Source: Rhodobacterales bacterium HKCCE3408
GTDB lineage: Bacteria > Pseudomonadota > Alphaproteobacteria > Rhodobacterales > Rhodobacteraceae
NCBI GenBank assembly: GCA_015689705.1
Contig: WVSN01000004.1
Span: 186,001 to 250,000, forward strand
Direction: 5' to 3'
DNA length: 64,000 nucleotides
Below, in pieces: positions 43,968 through 52,365 of this stretch. Within the stretch, counting starts at the first letter, position 1; each line of letters opens with the position of its first letter. The notes under the pieces are model-generated. The model saw only the letters and a program-made list of their open reading frames with translations, made no database searches and had not been told where the DNA came from. The position numbers were made by a program, and so were the translations under genes.

Positions 43968-43990
43968 GGGGCCCCGCGAGGGGCCTCTTT
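43968..43990 (+). terminator. Rho-independent terminator after the beta-barrel gene
   Basis: GGCCCC (43970-43975) and GGGGCC (43980-43985) form a stem with a GCGA tetraloop, extended by two weaker pairs, and are followed by TCTTT. It ends three bases before the stop of the convergent methyltransferase gene. Confidence 0.85.
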
Positions 43991-43992
43991 CG

Positions 43993-44805
43993 TCAGCGGG
44001 TCGCGATAACGACGTGACCCTGGATCTTGCCGGTGATGGCGCCGGTGCCGAACCGGGCTGCGAGGTCGCGCGCAGCACTGTCGGTCACCGCTTCGAGTGC
44101 TGACGCATCGCGCGCCTCGATCTCGTTCCGAAGCGGCGTGCCCTGGCAATAGGCGACGGCCGGATGGCGTGGGCTCGACGCCCGGCTCTCTGCCGAAACC
44201 GTCTCGATCTCGATACGGTCGAACCCCGCCGCGCGCAGATCGGCCTCGATCTCCGCGATGTCGTGATAGCCATGCGGCGTCCGGGCGAGGAAGCGCGGCG
44301 GGTCCTCGGCAAAATGCCGTCCGGCGCTTTCGGTCACGCTGTCGGCGAAGACATTCTCCTCGATCCGGTCCCACGAGTTGAAGACGAACCGACCGCCTCC
44401 ACGCAGCACCCGATATGCCTCGCGGTAGCCGGCGGCGCGGTCGGGAAAGAACATCACGCCGAACTGGCAGCAGACCGCGTCGAAGCTCTCGTCCCCGAAC
44501 GGCAGGCTCAGCGCGTCGGCCTGCTGCCATGCGATCCGGCTGTCGGCGGGCTGACGGCGGGCCGCGCGGTCGAGCATCGGCTGGTTCAGGTCGGTGACGA
44601 CGTAATGCGCGCCGGCGTCCAGCTTCGGCGCCAGAGCCCGCGTGACGACCCCGCTGCCCGCCGCCGTTTCCAGCACCACTGACGGACCCGCGGAGGCGAC
44701 CCGGCGCGCCATGTCCTCGGCGTAGCTTTCGAAGATCAGCGGAACCAGAAACTCGTCGTAGATATCCGGGATCGACCCTGCGAATACCTTGTCGGTGTCC
44801 GACAT
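43993..44805 (-). CDS. Class I SAM-dependent methyltransferase
   Basis: A 270-residue methyltransferase. The SAM motif I is VVLETAAGSGVVTRALAPKL, then motif II has the acidic end VVTDLNQPML, and motif III is FDAVCCQFGVMFFPD. It resembles UbiE/MenG-like small-molecule methyltransferases. The substrate is unknown. It is a single gene convergent with the beta-barrel gene. Confidence 0.85.
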   Translation of the reverse strand: MSDTDKVFAGSIPDIYDEFLVPLIFESYAEDMARRVASAGPSVVLETAAGSGVVTRALAPKLDAGAHYVVTDLNQPMLDRAARRQPADSRIAWQQADALSLPFGDESFDAVCCQFGVMFFPDRAAGYREAYRVLRGGGRFVFNSWDRIEENVFADSVTESAGRHFAEDPPRFLARTPHGYHDIAEIEADLRAAGFDRIEIETVSAESRASSPRHPAVAYCQGTPLRNEIEARDASALEAVTDSAARDLAARFGTGAITGKIQGHVVIATR

Positions 44806-44933
44806 CGCGCCCTCCCCATGCCTCTCCCACGGCGGAGGATATCACGAAGACGGATCGTTACCTCTCGGGAAATGTCGGACACCGAACCGGTCGGGTCGGG
44901 CAGCGAGCGCCGCCCGCCCCGTCAGAAGGGTGT

Positions 44934-45230
44934 TCAGCAATCCCCGGCGGGCAGCATGGTGACCGAGGAATAGCGGCCGTCCGAGGTCACGATCTGGGCG
45001 CAGGCCCCCGTCGTCGGGTTGAACCAGTAGGCCGTCAGGCCCTCGGTCCGGATCAGTTGGTAGCCGAGGTTCTGGATCCCCATTTCGGCCTGTCCGGCGC
45101 GCGCACCCTGGAACTGGCTCAGATCGGACGAGCTGCCGACCGCCGGCATGCCGTCCGAGCCGGAGCCCCCATCGTCAACGCATCCGGCAAGAAGCGCGAG
45201 CGCGACGACCGCGAGACCATGAATTTTCAT
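44934..45230 (-). CDS. Small lipoprotein
   Basis: A 98-residue protein with a lipoprotein signal, VALALLAGC, where Cys is about residue 16 and would be acylated. A Gly/Ser/Asp linker follows, and then a domain of about 70 residues with two further cysteines (GACAQIV and the C-terminal GDC). No family is recognised with certainty. Outer-membrane sorting is likely since the residues after the Cys (VDDG) do not include an Asp at +2. Confidence 0.78.
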   Translation of the reverse strand: MKIHGLAVVALALLAGCVDDGGSGSDGMPAVGSSSDLSQFQGARAGQAEMGIQNLGYQLIRTEGLTAYWFNPTTGACAQIVTSDGRYSSVTMLPAGDC

Positions 45231-45398
45231 CTGGAATACCTCCCTGGAATGCCGGCCATCCGGTACGAAATGCGACCGTCGTGCCCGGCGTCTAAAGATA
45301 TGTGAAAACTGTCATCGCCCGCCGGCCTCCAGTCAACATGGATATGCGTGACGATGGGAAACCGGCGGTGGCCGGCCCAGATACTCCCGAACGAAATA

Positions 45399-45422
45399 GG
45401 CCCCGGCGCTGCCGCCGGGGCC
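45399..45422 (-). terminator. Terminator of acnA
   Basis: GGCCCCGGCG (45399-45408) pairs perfectly with CGCCGGGGCC (45413-45422) over a CTGC loop. On the minus strand it is followed by TATTTCG, and it lies 24 bases after the aconitase stop. Confidence 0.88.
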
Positions 45423-45445
45423 CGGATCTCAGGAATCAGTCCGTC

Positions 45446-48223
45446 TCACGCCGCCTTGGCGAGGTTCCGCAGCACGTAGTGCAGCACGCCGCCATGCTCG
45501 ACGTATTCCTTCTCGATCGCGGTATCGATCCGGCACTTGATCTCGATTTCCTTGGTCGACCCGTCGGCGAAGGTGATCGTGCAGGGCACCAGGTCACCCG
45601 GTTTAAGATCGCCCGCCAGGCCCTTGATCGAGACCGTTTCGTCGCCCTTCAGGCCAAGCGACTTGCGGGTGTCGCCGCCAGTGAATTCGAACGGGATCAC
45701 GCCCATGCCGACGAGGTTCGAGCGGTGGATGCGCTCGAAGCTTTCGGCAATGACCGCCTTCACGCCCAGTAGCGCCGTGCCCTTGGCCGCCCAGTCGCGC
45801 GAGGACCCCGCGCCATACTGCTCGCCCGCGAAGATGACGAGCGGCGTGCCCGCCTCCTGGTAGGCCATCGCGGCGTCGTAGATCGAGGTCTGTTCGCCGT
45901 CGGGACCCTTGGTGTAGCCACCCTCGACCCCGTCCAGCATCTCGTTGCGGATGCGGATATTGGCGAAGGTGCCCCGCATCATCACCTCGTGGTTGCCCCG
46001 GCGGGAGCCGTAGGAGTTGAACTCCCGCTGCGGCACCTGATGCTCGACCAGGTACTTGCCCGCAGGCGTGGTGTCCTTGAAAGAGCCCGCCGGGCTGATG
46101 TGGTCGGTCGTGACCATGTCGCCGAGGATGGCAAGCACGCGCGCACCCTCGATATCCTCGATCACGCCGGGTTCCGTCCCCATGCCCTGGAAGTAGGGCG
46201 GGTTCTGAACGTAGGTCGAGGTCGCGGGCCAGTCATAGGTCTGGCTGTCGGTCGTTTCCACGCCCTGCCACTTCTCGTCGCCCTTGAAGACGTCGGCATA
46301 TTTCTCCTGGAACGCGGCGCGGGTCACGGTCTTCTCGACCAGATCCGCGATCTCCTTCTGGCTCGGCCAGATGTCCTTGAGATAGACGTCGTTGCCGTCC
46401 TTGTCCTTACCGAGCGGCGAATTGGCGATGTCGACATTCATGTCGCCGACGAGCGCGTAGGCCACGACGAGCGGCGGCGAGGCGAGGTAGTTCGCGCGGA
46501 CGTCCGGGCTGATCCGGCCCTCGAAGTTCCGGTTGCCCGACAGGACCGACACGCCGATCAGGTCGTTGTCGTTGATGCACTTGGAAATCTCGGGCGCGAG
46601 CGGGCCGGAGTTGCCGATGCAGGTTGTGCAGCCATAGCCGACGAGGTTGAAGCCGATGGCGTCCAGATCGTCCTGCAGCCCTGCTGCTTCGAGATAGGCC
46701 GAGACGACCTGCGAGCCTGGTGCGAGCGAGGTCTTCACCCACGGCTTCCGCGTCAGACCCTTTTCATGCGCCTTCTTGGCCACGAGACCCGCGCCGATCA
46801 TCACGTAGGGGTTCGAGGTGTTGGTGCAGGAGGTGATCGAGGCGATCACGATCGAGCCGTCATGGAGCTGGTAAGCGCCGCCATCAGCTGAGACATAGCC
46901 CCGCTTGTGGTGCCCCTCGTCGCCCGGGATCGCTGCCGGTTCGGGCGCGCCTCCCTCGCCTTCCCAGCGGACCTCTTCCTTCACGGCGGCATCCTTGCCC
47001 TCGCGCTGGCCCTTCACGTAGGCCCCGAAGGCTCCCGCAGCCTTGTCGAGCGCGATGTAGTCCTGCGGCCGCTTCGGCCCGGATATCGCGGGCACGATGG
47101 TGCCCATGTCGAGATGCAGCGTGTCGGTGTAGACCGGCGAATAGTCCGCGTCGCGCCAGAAGCCGTTCTCCCTGGCATACGCTTCGACAAGGTCGACGAC
47201 CTCGTCCGGCCGGCCGGTGGCGCGGAGATAGCGGATGGTTTCGGCATCGACCGGGAAGAAGCCGCAGGTCGCGCCGTATTCCGGCGCCATGTTGGCGATG
47301 GTCGCGCGGTCGGCGAGTGGCAGATGGTCCAGACCCTCGCCGTAGAACTCGACGAATTTCGAGACCACGCCCTTCTTGCGCAGCATTTCCACGACCTTGA
47401 GGACGAGGTCGGTGCCTGTCGTGCCCTCGACCATCCTGCCGGTCAGCTCAAAACCCACGACCTCGGGGATCAGCATCGAGACCGGCTGGCCCAGCATCGC
47501 CGCCTCGGCCTCGATTCCGCCCACGCCCCAGCCGAGCACGGCCGCGCCGTTGACCATCGTGGTGTGGCTGTCGGTGCCGACGAGCGTATCGGGATAGGCC
47601 ACCGTCTCACCGTTCTGGTCCTTGTCGAACCAGACGGTCTTGGCGAGGTATTCGAGGTTCACCTGGTGGCAGATGCCGGTGCCCGGCGGAACCACGCGGA
47701 AATTGTCAAAGGCCGACTGGCCCCATTTCAGGAACGTGTAGCGTTCCATGTTGCGCTCGTATTCGCGGTCGACGTTCATCTGGAACGCGCGCGGATTGCC
47801 GAACTCGTCGATCATGACCGAGTGGTCGATGACAAGGTCCACGGGATTGAGCGGGTTGATCTTCTCGGCGTCGCCGCCGAGCGCCACGATTCCGTCGCGC
47901 ATCGCGGCAAGGTCGACGACGGCGGGCACGCCGGTGAAGTCCTGCATCAGCACGCGCGCCGGGCGGTAGGCGATCTCGCGCGGGTTCTGACCGCCCTGCT
48001 CGGCCCATTCGCCGAAGGCACGGATATCGTCGACCGTGACCGTCTTACCGTCCTCGAAGCGGAGCAGGTTTTCCAGCACGACCTTGAGCGAGGCCGGCAG
48101 CCGCGAGAAGGCGCCGAGCCCTGCGGCTTCGGCCGCCGGGATCGAGTAATAGGCGTAGCTCTTGCCACCGACCTTCAGTGTCTTGCGGGTCGCCTGGCTG
48201 TCATGGCCGACGGTGATGGGCAT
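45446..48223 (-). CDS. acnA: Aconitate hydratase (AcnA/IRP type)
   Basis: A 925-residue Fe-S enzyme that interconverts citrate and isocitrate in the TCA cycle. Start ATG 48223 (GGAGG 13 bases upstream) gives the normal AcnA length; the frame stays open further upstream without coding character. Visible landmarks are DLVIDHSVMID, VGTDSHTTMVNGAAVLGWGVGGIEAEAAMLGQ (substrate/active site), the cluster cysteines in SITSCTNTSNP and GYGCTTCIGNSGP, and the domain-4 segment GEQYGAGSSRDWAAKG with the catalytic Ser region. It has its own promoter and terminator and is divergent from ccmA. Confidence 0.97.
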   Translation of the reverse strand: MPITVGHDSQATRKTLKVGGKSYAYYSIPAAEAAGLGAFSRLPASLKVVLENLLRFEDGKTVTVDDIRAFGEWAEQGGQNPREIAYRPARVLMQDFTGVPAVVDLAAMRDGIVALGGDAEKINPLNPVDLVIDHSVMIDEFGNPRAFQMNVDREYERNMERYTFLKWGQSAFDNFRVVPPGTGICHQVNLEYLAKTVWFDKDQNGETVAYPDTLVGTDSHTTMVNGAAVLGWGVGGIEAEAAMLGQPVSMLIPEVVGFELTGRMVEGTTGTDLVLKVVEMLRKKGVVSKFVEFYGEGLDHLPLADRATIANMAPEYGATCGFFPVDAETIRYLRATGRPDEVVDLVEAYARENGFWRDADYSPVYTDTLHLDMGTIVPAISGPKRPQDYIALDKAAGAFGAYVKGQREGKDAAVKEEVRWEGEGGAPEPAAIPGDEGHHKRGYVSADGGAYQLHDGSIVIASITSCTNTSNPYVMIGAGLVAKKAHEKGLTRKPWVKTSLAPGSQVVSAYLEAAGLQDDLDAIGFNLVGYGCTTCIGNSGPLAPEISKCINDNDLIGVSVLSGNRNFEGRISPDVRANYLASPPLVVAYALVGDMNVDIANSPLGKDKDGNDVYLKDIWPSQKEIADLVEKTVTRAAFQEKYADVFKGDEKWQGVETTDSQTYDWPATSTYVQNPPYFQGMGTEPGVIEDIEGARVLAILGDMVTTDHISPAGSFKDTTPAGKYLVEHQVPQREFNSYGSRRGNHEVMMRGTFANIRIRNEMLDGVEGGYTKGPDGEQTSIYDAAMAYQEAGTPLVIFAGEQYGAGSSRDWAAKGTALLGVKAVIAESFERIHRSNLVGMGVIPFEFTGGDTRKSLGLKGDETVSIKGLAGDLKPGDLVPCTITFADGSTKEIEIKCRIDTAIEKEYVEHGGVLHYVLRNLAKAA

Positions 48224-48328
48224 CTCGAAGGGCCTCCGTGATCCGGGTGGAATGCGTGGGACTTTCGTCCGATCAAAACGCGTGCGCCGCCCGCGATCAA
48301 GGGGCAGGACGCCGCGCCTGTGGCGTTT

Positions 48329-48355
48329 GGTATACCGCGGTATACACAATGTCAA
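48329..48355 (-). promoter_or_regulatory. acnA promoter with a perfect 16-bp palindrome
   Basis: On the minus strand there is a consensus -35 TTGACA (48355-48350) and a -10-like TATACC or ATACCA about 15-16 bases further. Between and over them lies GTATACCGCGGTATAC (48330-48345), a perfect palindrome. A repressor bound here would block RNA polymerase at acnA. The site does not look like the iron-responsive boxes usual in this group (Irr/ICE or RirA boxes), so the regulator is unknown. It lies about 107 bases upstream of the acnA start. Confidence 0.65.
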
Positions 48356-48379
48356 GACGAGCCGCGCATAGCCGGGCGA

Positions 48380-48441
48380 GCGAGGGGCGCTGCCCCTCGC
48401 GCCCCCCGGAGTATTTCGAAAGCAAAGAGAAGAGGATGGTG
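48380..48441. repeat. Hairpin plus conserved-looking tail, possible dispersed intergenic element
   Basis: GCGAGGGGC (48380-48388) and GCCCCTCGC (48392-48400) form a 9-bp stem with a GCT loop, followed by GCCCCCCGGAGTATTTCGAA and a purine-rich AGAGAAGAGG stretch. Similar GC-hairpin plus CCGGAGTATTT blocks occur, to my recollection, repeatedly between genes in Rhodobacterales genomes. Only one copy is in this window, so the repeat claim is unproven here. It sits between the divergent acnA and ccmA promoters. Confidence 0.5.
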
Positions 48442-48518
48442 GACTGACACGACAGGTCGGAATTCCTGCGATCAACGCGGCCTTCCCCTTCGCCGGTCCA
48501 GAGGCTACGGCTTTTGCC

Positions 48519-49139
48519 ATGACACTCGGCGTTCACGATCTTTCCGTCGGCCGGGGCGATGTCCAGGTGCTGACCGGGGTCGGCTTCACCTGCGCGCCCG
48601 GCTCGGCGCTGGTTCTCAGGGGGCCGAACGGGTCCGGGAAGACGACGCTTCTGCGCACGCTGGCCGGGCTGACGCCGCCCATTGCCGGCCGGATCGAGGC
48701 CGCGCCCGAGGCCATCGCCTATGCCGGTCACTCCGACGGGATCAAGGCGCAGATGACCGTTGCCGAGAACCTGACCTTCTGGGCCCGGATCGCCGGCCAT
48801 CGCGACATCGCGACTGCGCTCGACGCCTTCGATCTCGGATCGCTGTCCGAGCGGCGGGCGGGCGAGCTGTCGGCGGGGCAGAAACGCCGGCTGTCGCTCG
48901 CGCGGCTGATGGTGACCGGCCGGCCGATCTGGTGTCTCGACGAACCGACGGTTTCGCTCGACACCGAGAATACCGCGCGCTTCGCCAGGGCGATCGCAGG
49001 GCATCTCGGCCGCGGCGGGATCGCCATTGTCGCGACGCATATCGATCTCGGGATCGGCGGCGAGACACTCGATGTCTCGCGGTTCGCTGCGCAGAGCCTC
49101 CGGCCCGATGATCCTTTTGCCGGAGACTGGTCGGCATGA
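48519..49139 (+). CDS. ccmA: Heme exporter ATP-binding protein CcmA
   Basis: A 206-residue ATPase of the cytochrome c maturation system I. With CcmB it uses ATP to release holo-CcmE from the CcmC complex. Walker A is GPNGSGKTT near residues 34-42, the signature LSAGQKRR and Walker [13 protein letters not shown] are the CcmA forms, and the H-loop is VATHIDL. It overlaps ccmB by ATGA. ccmE, ccmF and ccmH are not in the window and must be elsewhere. Confidence 0.94.
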   Translation: MTLGVHDLSVGRGDVQVLTGVGFTCAPGSALVLRGPNGSGKTTLLRTLAGLTPPIAGRIEAAPEAIAYAGHSDGIKAQMTVAENLTFWARIAGHRDIATALDAFDLGSLSERRAGELSAGQKRRLSLARLMVTGRPIWCLDEPTVSLDTENTARFARAIAGHLGRGGIAIVATHIDLGIGGETLDVSRFAAQSLRPDDPFAGDWSA

Positions 49140-49792
49140 AAGCCGTGCTCGCCCGCGATCTGACTCTCGCCTTCCGCGCCGGTGGCGGCTTCGGTCTGGC
49201 GCTGGCCTTCTTCCTGATCGTCGTGATCCTCGTGCCCTTCGGCGTCGGACCCGAGACCGACACGCTGCGGCTCATCGCGCCCGGCATCCTCTGGCTCGGA
49301 GCGCTTCTGGCCTGCCTTCTGTCGCTCGACCGGATCTTCCAGCTCGACTGGGAGGATGGCAGCCTCGAGCTTCTGGCCACCTCGGCCCTGCCGCTCGAGA
49401 CGCTGGCGCTGGCCAAGGCGCTGGCTCACTGGCTGACCACCGGCCTGCCGCTCGTCGTCGCGGCGCCCGCCTTCGGGCTTCTGCTGAACCTCGACCCGGC
49501 GGCCTATCCGTGGCTTGTCGCGGCGCTTCTGGCCGGGACGCCGGGGCTGTCGGCGATCGGGACTTTCGGCGCAGCCCTGACCGTGGGCATCCGGCGGGGC
49601 GGATTGCTGCTGTCGCTCCTCGTCCTGCCGCTCTACGTGCCGACGCTTCTCTTCGGGGCGATGGTGGCGAGCCGGGCCGCCGAGGGGCTCGACCCGCTGC
49701 CGCCGCTCGCGCTTCTGGCCGGGCTCACGCTCGGCGCGGTCGCGGCGATGCCGTTCGCCGCTGCCGGCGCGCTCCGGATCGCGCTGCGATAG
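49136..49792 (+). CDS. ccmB: Heme exporter permease CcmB
   Basis: A 218-residue inner-membrane protein with six hydrophobic segments. The start [22 protein letters not shown] and the internal [17 protein letters not shown] segment (core LFxxDxxDGxLE) are signatures of CcmB. It pairs with CcmA. A 154-base gap follows, unlike the tight overlaps elsewhere in this cluster, and that gap contains a promoter for ccmC. Confidence 0.95.
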   Translation: MKAVLARDLTLAFRAGGGFGLALAFFLIVVILVPFGVGPETDTLRLIAPGILWLGALLACLLSLDRIFQLDWEDGSLELLATSALPLETLALAKALAHWLTTGLPLVVAAPAFGLLLNLDPAAYPWLVAALLAGTPGLSAIGTFGAALTVGIRRGGLLLSLLVLPLYVPTLLFGAMVASRAAEGLDPLPPLALLAGLTLGAVAAMPFAAAGALRIALR

Positions 49793-49910
49793 CCGTTCGC
49801 AGGGCTGCGGCGGTACGGGGATTCCCGCCCCCGTTCCGGCGCCGATCCGCCACTGACGAGCGGCCCTCCGCCCCGCGTCAATCCGCCCGACCTTGCGCCC
49901 CTCTGCCGCG

Positions 49911-49947
49911 TTGTGGGCGCGCGCGGACGGGCCTAGTGTCCCGTCCA
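49911..49947 (+). promoter_or_regulatory. Promoter and start-abutting hairpin of ccmC
   Basis: TTGTGG (49911-49916) and TAGTGT (49934-49939) are 17 bases apart. Transcription would begin near 49946-49947, at or next to the ATG of ccmC. GGACGGG (49925-49931) and CCCGTCC (49940-49946) also form a perfect 7-bp dyad ending exactly at the ATG, around the -10. No Shine-Dalgarno site is visible, which fits a leaderless or very short-leader mRNA. Confidence 0.55.
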
Positions 49948-50678
49948 TGGCGTCGATCTGGGAATACGCGAACCCGCGCAAGTTCATGGCCACGTCCGAG
50001 GCGCTCCTGCCCTGGACGGTGGGCCTTGCCGCGGCCACGCTCGGGGTCGGCCTCGTCTGGGGATTCTTCTTCACGCCCGACGATTTCCGGCAGGGATCGA
50101 CGGTCAAGATCATCTACCTGCACGTGCCCTCGGCGGTCATGGCGATCAATGTCTGGATCATGATGCTGATCGCCTCGCTGATCTGGCTCGTCCGCCGCCA
50201 CCACGTCTCGGCGCTCGCCGCCAAGGCCGCGGCCGGAATCGGCGCCGTCTACACCATGATCGCGCTTCTGACCGGTGCGATCTGGGGCCAGCAGATGTGG
50301 GGCACCTGGTGGGAATGGGATCCGCGGCTGACCGCCTTCCTCGTCCTGTTCCTGTTCTATCTCGGTTACATGGCGATGTGGCAGGCGGTCGAGAACCCGG
50401 ACGCCGCCGCGGACCTGACCACCGTCCTCTGCCTCGTCGGCTCGGTCTTCGCGGTGATCTCGCGCTATGCGCTCGATTTCTGGAACCAGGGCCTGCACCA
50501 GGACCGGTTCCAGCTTCTGGACGGGGAGTCGGACGTTTCGCCCGTCTTCGCAGTCCCGCTTCTGATCTGCATCGCTGGCTTCGCGCTCGTCTTCGTGGCT
50601 CTGGTGCTCTACCGCACGCGGACGGAGATCCGGGCCCGGCGGCTGCGCGCGCTGCTCACGCAGGAAAGGCTCGCCTGA
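49947..50678 (+). CDS. ccmC: Heme transporter/handling protein CcmC
   Basis: A 243-residue inner-membrane protein with six hydrophobic segments. The tryptophan-rich WGTWWEWDPRLT near residues 117-128 is the heme-handling motif, flanked by the periplasmic histidines in YLHVPSA and in the later HQDR region. It loads heme onto CcmE. Its start is ATG 49947; the open frame extends 18 codons upstream but the added residues look non-coding. TGA overlaps the ccmD ATG. Confidence 0.95.
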   Translation: MASIWEYANPRKFMATSEALLPWTVGLAAATLGVGLVWGFFFTPDDFRQGSTVKIIYLHVPSAVMAINVWIMMLIASLIWLVRRHHVSALAAKAAAGIGAVYTMIALLTGAIWGQQMWGTWWEWDPRLTAFLVLFLFYLGYMAMWQAVENPDAAADLTTVLCLVGSVFAVISRYALDFWNQGLHQDRFQLLDGESDVSPVFAVPLLICIAGFALVFVALVLYRTRTEIRARRLRALLTQERLA

Positions 50679-50833
50679 TGCCCGATCTCGGCCAATATGC
50701 CGTTCAGGTTCTGGCGGCCTATGGCGCCTCGCTCGTGCTTCTGGCCGGGCTGATCGTGGTCTCGGTCTGGCAGGCGCGGCGCGTGCGGCGGCGGCTGGAC
50801 GAGGTGGAGGCACGACGGACGGTCAAACCATGA
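50678..50833 (+). CDS. ccmD: Heme exporter accessory protein CcmD
   Basis: A 51-residue single-helix membrane protein, the usual size for CcmD. One hydrophobic segment (about residues 8-30, AVQVLAAYGASLVLLAGLIV) is followed by the positively charged, family-typical QARRVRRRLDEVEARR. It stabilises the CcmABC-CcmE complex. It starts in the ccmC stop codon and its own stop overlaps the ccmG ATG, so the three are co-translated. Confidence 0.9.
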   Translation: MPDLGQYAVQVLAAYGASLVLLAGLIVVSVWQARRVRRRLDEVEARRTVKP

Positions 50834-51426
50834 AGCGGCTGAACTGGCTCCTCCTGATGCCCGTGGCGCTTGCCGGCGCCTTCATCGCCATGGTCGCGAT
50901 CGAACTCGGGCGCAACAATTCCGACCTCCAGCACGGGGTCGATACCGCCGCCCTGCCCTCGACCCGCGAGGGTCTTCCCGCGCCGGGCCTCGATCTGACG
51001 CCGCTCGGGCAGACGCCGCTTCTGACCCGCGCCGATCTCGAAGCGGGCGAGCTCGTCATCGTCAACTTCTGGGCCTCGTGGTGCCCGCCCTGCCGGGCAG
51101 AGCATCCGAACCTCACCGCGCTGGCTGACGCCGGTGTGCCGCTCTACGGCGTCAATTACCGCGACCGGATCAATCAGGCGCTCAGCTTCCTCGACGAACT
51201 GGGCAATCCGTTCGACCGGCTCGGCCGGGACGAACAGGCGCGCAACGGCACCGACTGGGGCGTCATCGCGATGCCCGAGACCTTCTTCGTCGACGGCGAT
51301 GGCGTGGTCGTGCTGCATTTCCGCGGGCCGATCACGCAACGCGCTCTCGAAGCCCAGATCCGGCCCGCACTGGCCGAGGCAGGCTACGAGCTGCCCGAAC
51401 TCGCCGGCCCCGCGCCGGGCGGCTGA
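50830..51426 (+). CDS. ccmG: Thiol:disulfide interchange protein CcmG (DsbE)
   Basis: A 198-residue periplasmic thioredoxin tethered by an N-terminal helix (about residues 6-26). The active site is WCPPC at residues 84-88 in NFWASWCPPCRAEHP. The DsbE-specific GVNYRDRINQAL and GVIAMPETFFVDGDG (cis-Pro) are present. It keeps apocytochrome cysteines reduced for heme attachment. It is the last clear ccm gene of the cluster. Confidence 0.95.
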   Translation: MKRLNWLLLMPVALAGAFIAMVAIELGRNNSDLQHGVDTAALPSTREGLPAPGLDLTPLGQTPLLTRADLEAGELVIVNFWASWCPPCRAEHPNLTALADAGVPLYGVNYRDRINQALSFLDELGNPFDRLGRDEQARNGTDWGVIAMPETFFVDGDGVVVLHFRGPITQRALEAQIRPALAEAGYELPELAGPAPGG

Positions 51427-51432
51427 AAACGC

Positions 51433-51462
51433 TTGGGCGCCACGCGCGCCCCGGGCTAGGCT
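51433..51462 (+). promoter_or_regulatory. Putative promoter of the pVHL-like gene
   Basis: TTGGGC (51433-51438) and TAGGCT (51457-51462) are 18 bases apart, just after the ccmG stop. This would start transcription about 20 bases before ATG 51489, with the ribosome site GGGGAGG in between. Confidence 0.45.
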
Positions 51463-51488
51463 CGAGGCCAATGTCCCGGGGAGGTGCC

Positions 51489-52361
51489 ATGTTCCGCCAA
51501 ACGCTCGCCATCTGCCTCGCTCTCGCGCCGCTTTCCGCGGCCGCGCAGGAGGGCGAGATGTCCTGGCAGACCTACAGCTACCAGCCGTCGGAGCCTGGCG
51601 ATGTCGGCCTCTCGGCCGTTTATGGCCTGCCGGAAAGCGATTTCGCGCTCGTGTCCGCGCAGTGTCGTCTCGGCGAGACGGGTCCCGTCATCGTCGCCGA
51701 CATGGAAACGGACGTATCCGGCCAGACGACCGAGGGCACCCCGGTCCTCGTCGAGTTCGAGGGACTCGGCGGCGGGTTGCCGGTCGTGTCCGGCCGCATC
51801 CAGGGCCTCGGCGCCGAGATCGGCATCCAGGGCGTCCGGATCGAGGCGCCGGTCGACGACCGGCTCTGGGCGCATATCGCCGCCGCCGACCCGATCCGCT
51901 ACCGGCTGCGCGCCACGCCGCCGCGAGGCTGGATGCAGATCCCCGGCGACCCCGGAACGACGCTGTCGGACTTCGTCGCGCAATGTGCCGCCGCAGGGGC
52001 CGCCCCGGCAGAGCCCGCACCGGCCACCGATACGGTCGCGACCGACGCCGGCTGTGACAGGTTGGCCGAAGCGCGCTCGATCGAGGGCGGCAACGCCCGC
52101 GAGGTGCTGGTCGTGAACAATTCCGGCTCTGACCGGGGTGTCGTCTGGATCGACGAAAACGGCGACGAGGTGTCGATGGGCACCCTGCCCGCCGGCGCGA
52201 CCGGGACGCTCGACACCAAGACCGGCCATGTCTGGATGTTCACCGACGAGACGGGCGATTGCGCGGCGGTTTTCGAAACCGGCCTGACCGACCAGTTCGT
52301 CCTCGCCCCGGCCACGGCGGCCCCGGCCGAGCCTGCGCCCGCCCGCGTCGATACCAAGTGA
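51489..52361 (+). CDS. Secreted protein with a pVHL-like beta domain
   Basis: A 290-residue exported protein. ATG 51489 is preceded by GGGGAGG; ATG 51471 is an alternative. The signal peptide ends near SAAAQ at residue 20. Residues about 25-170 are a beta-rich region I do not recognise. After a Pro/Ala linker, residues about 203-260 match the von Hippel-Lindau beta domain: VLVVNNSG, VVWIDENGDEV, GTLPAGATGTLDT and the hallmark TGHVWMFTDE, followed by DQFVLAP. The His and Trp of GHVW correspond to the HIF-binding His and Trp of human VHL. A second Ala/Pro tail ends the protein. Function unknown; bacterial VHL-box proteins are known only as domain families. Confidence 0.75.
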   Translation: MFRQTLAICLALAPLSAAAQEGEMSWQTYSYQPSEPGDVGLSAVYGLPESDFALVSAQCRLGETGPVIVADMETDVSGQTTEGTPVLVEFEGLGGGLPVVSGRIQGLGAEIGIQGVRIEAPVDDRLWAHIAAADPIRYRLRATPPRGWMQIPGDPGTTLSDFVAQCAAAGAAPAEPAPATDTVATDAGCDRLAEARSIEGGNAREVLVVNNSGSDRGVVWIDENGDEVSMGTLPAGATGTLDTKTGHVWMFTDETGDCAAVFETGLTDQFVLAPATAAPAEPAPARVDTK

Positions 52362-52365
52362 CCGG

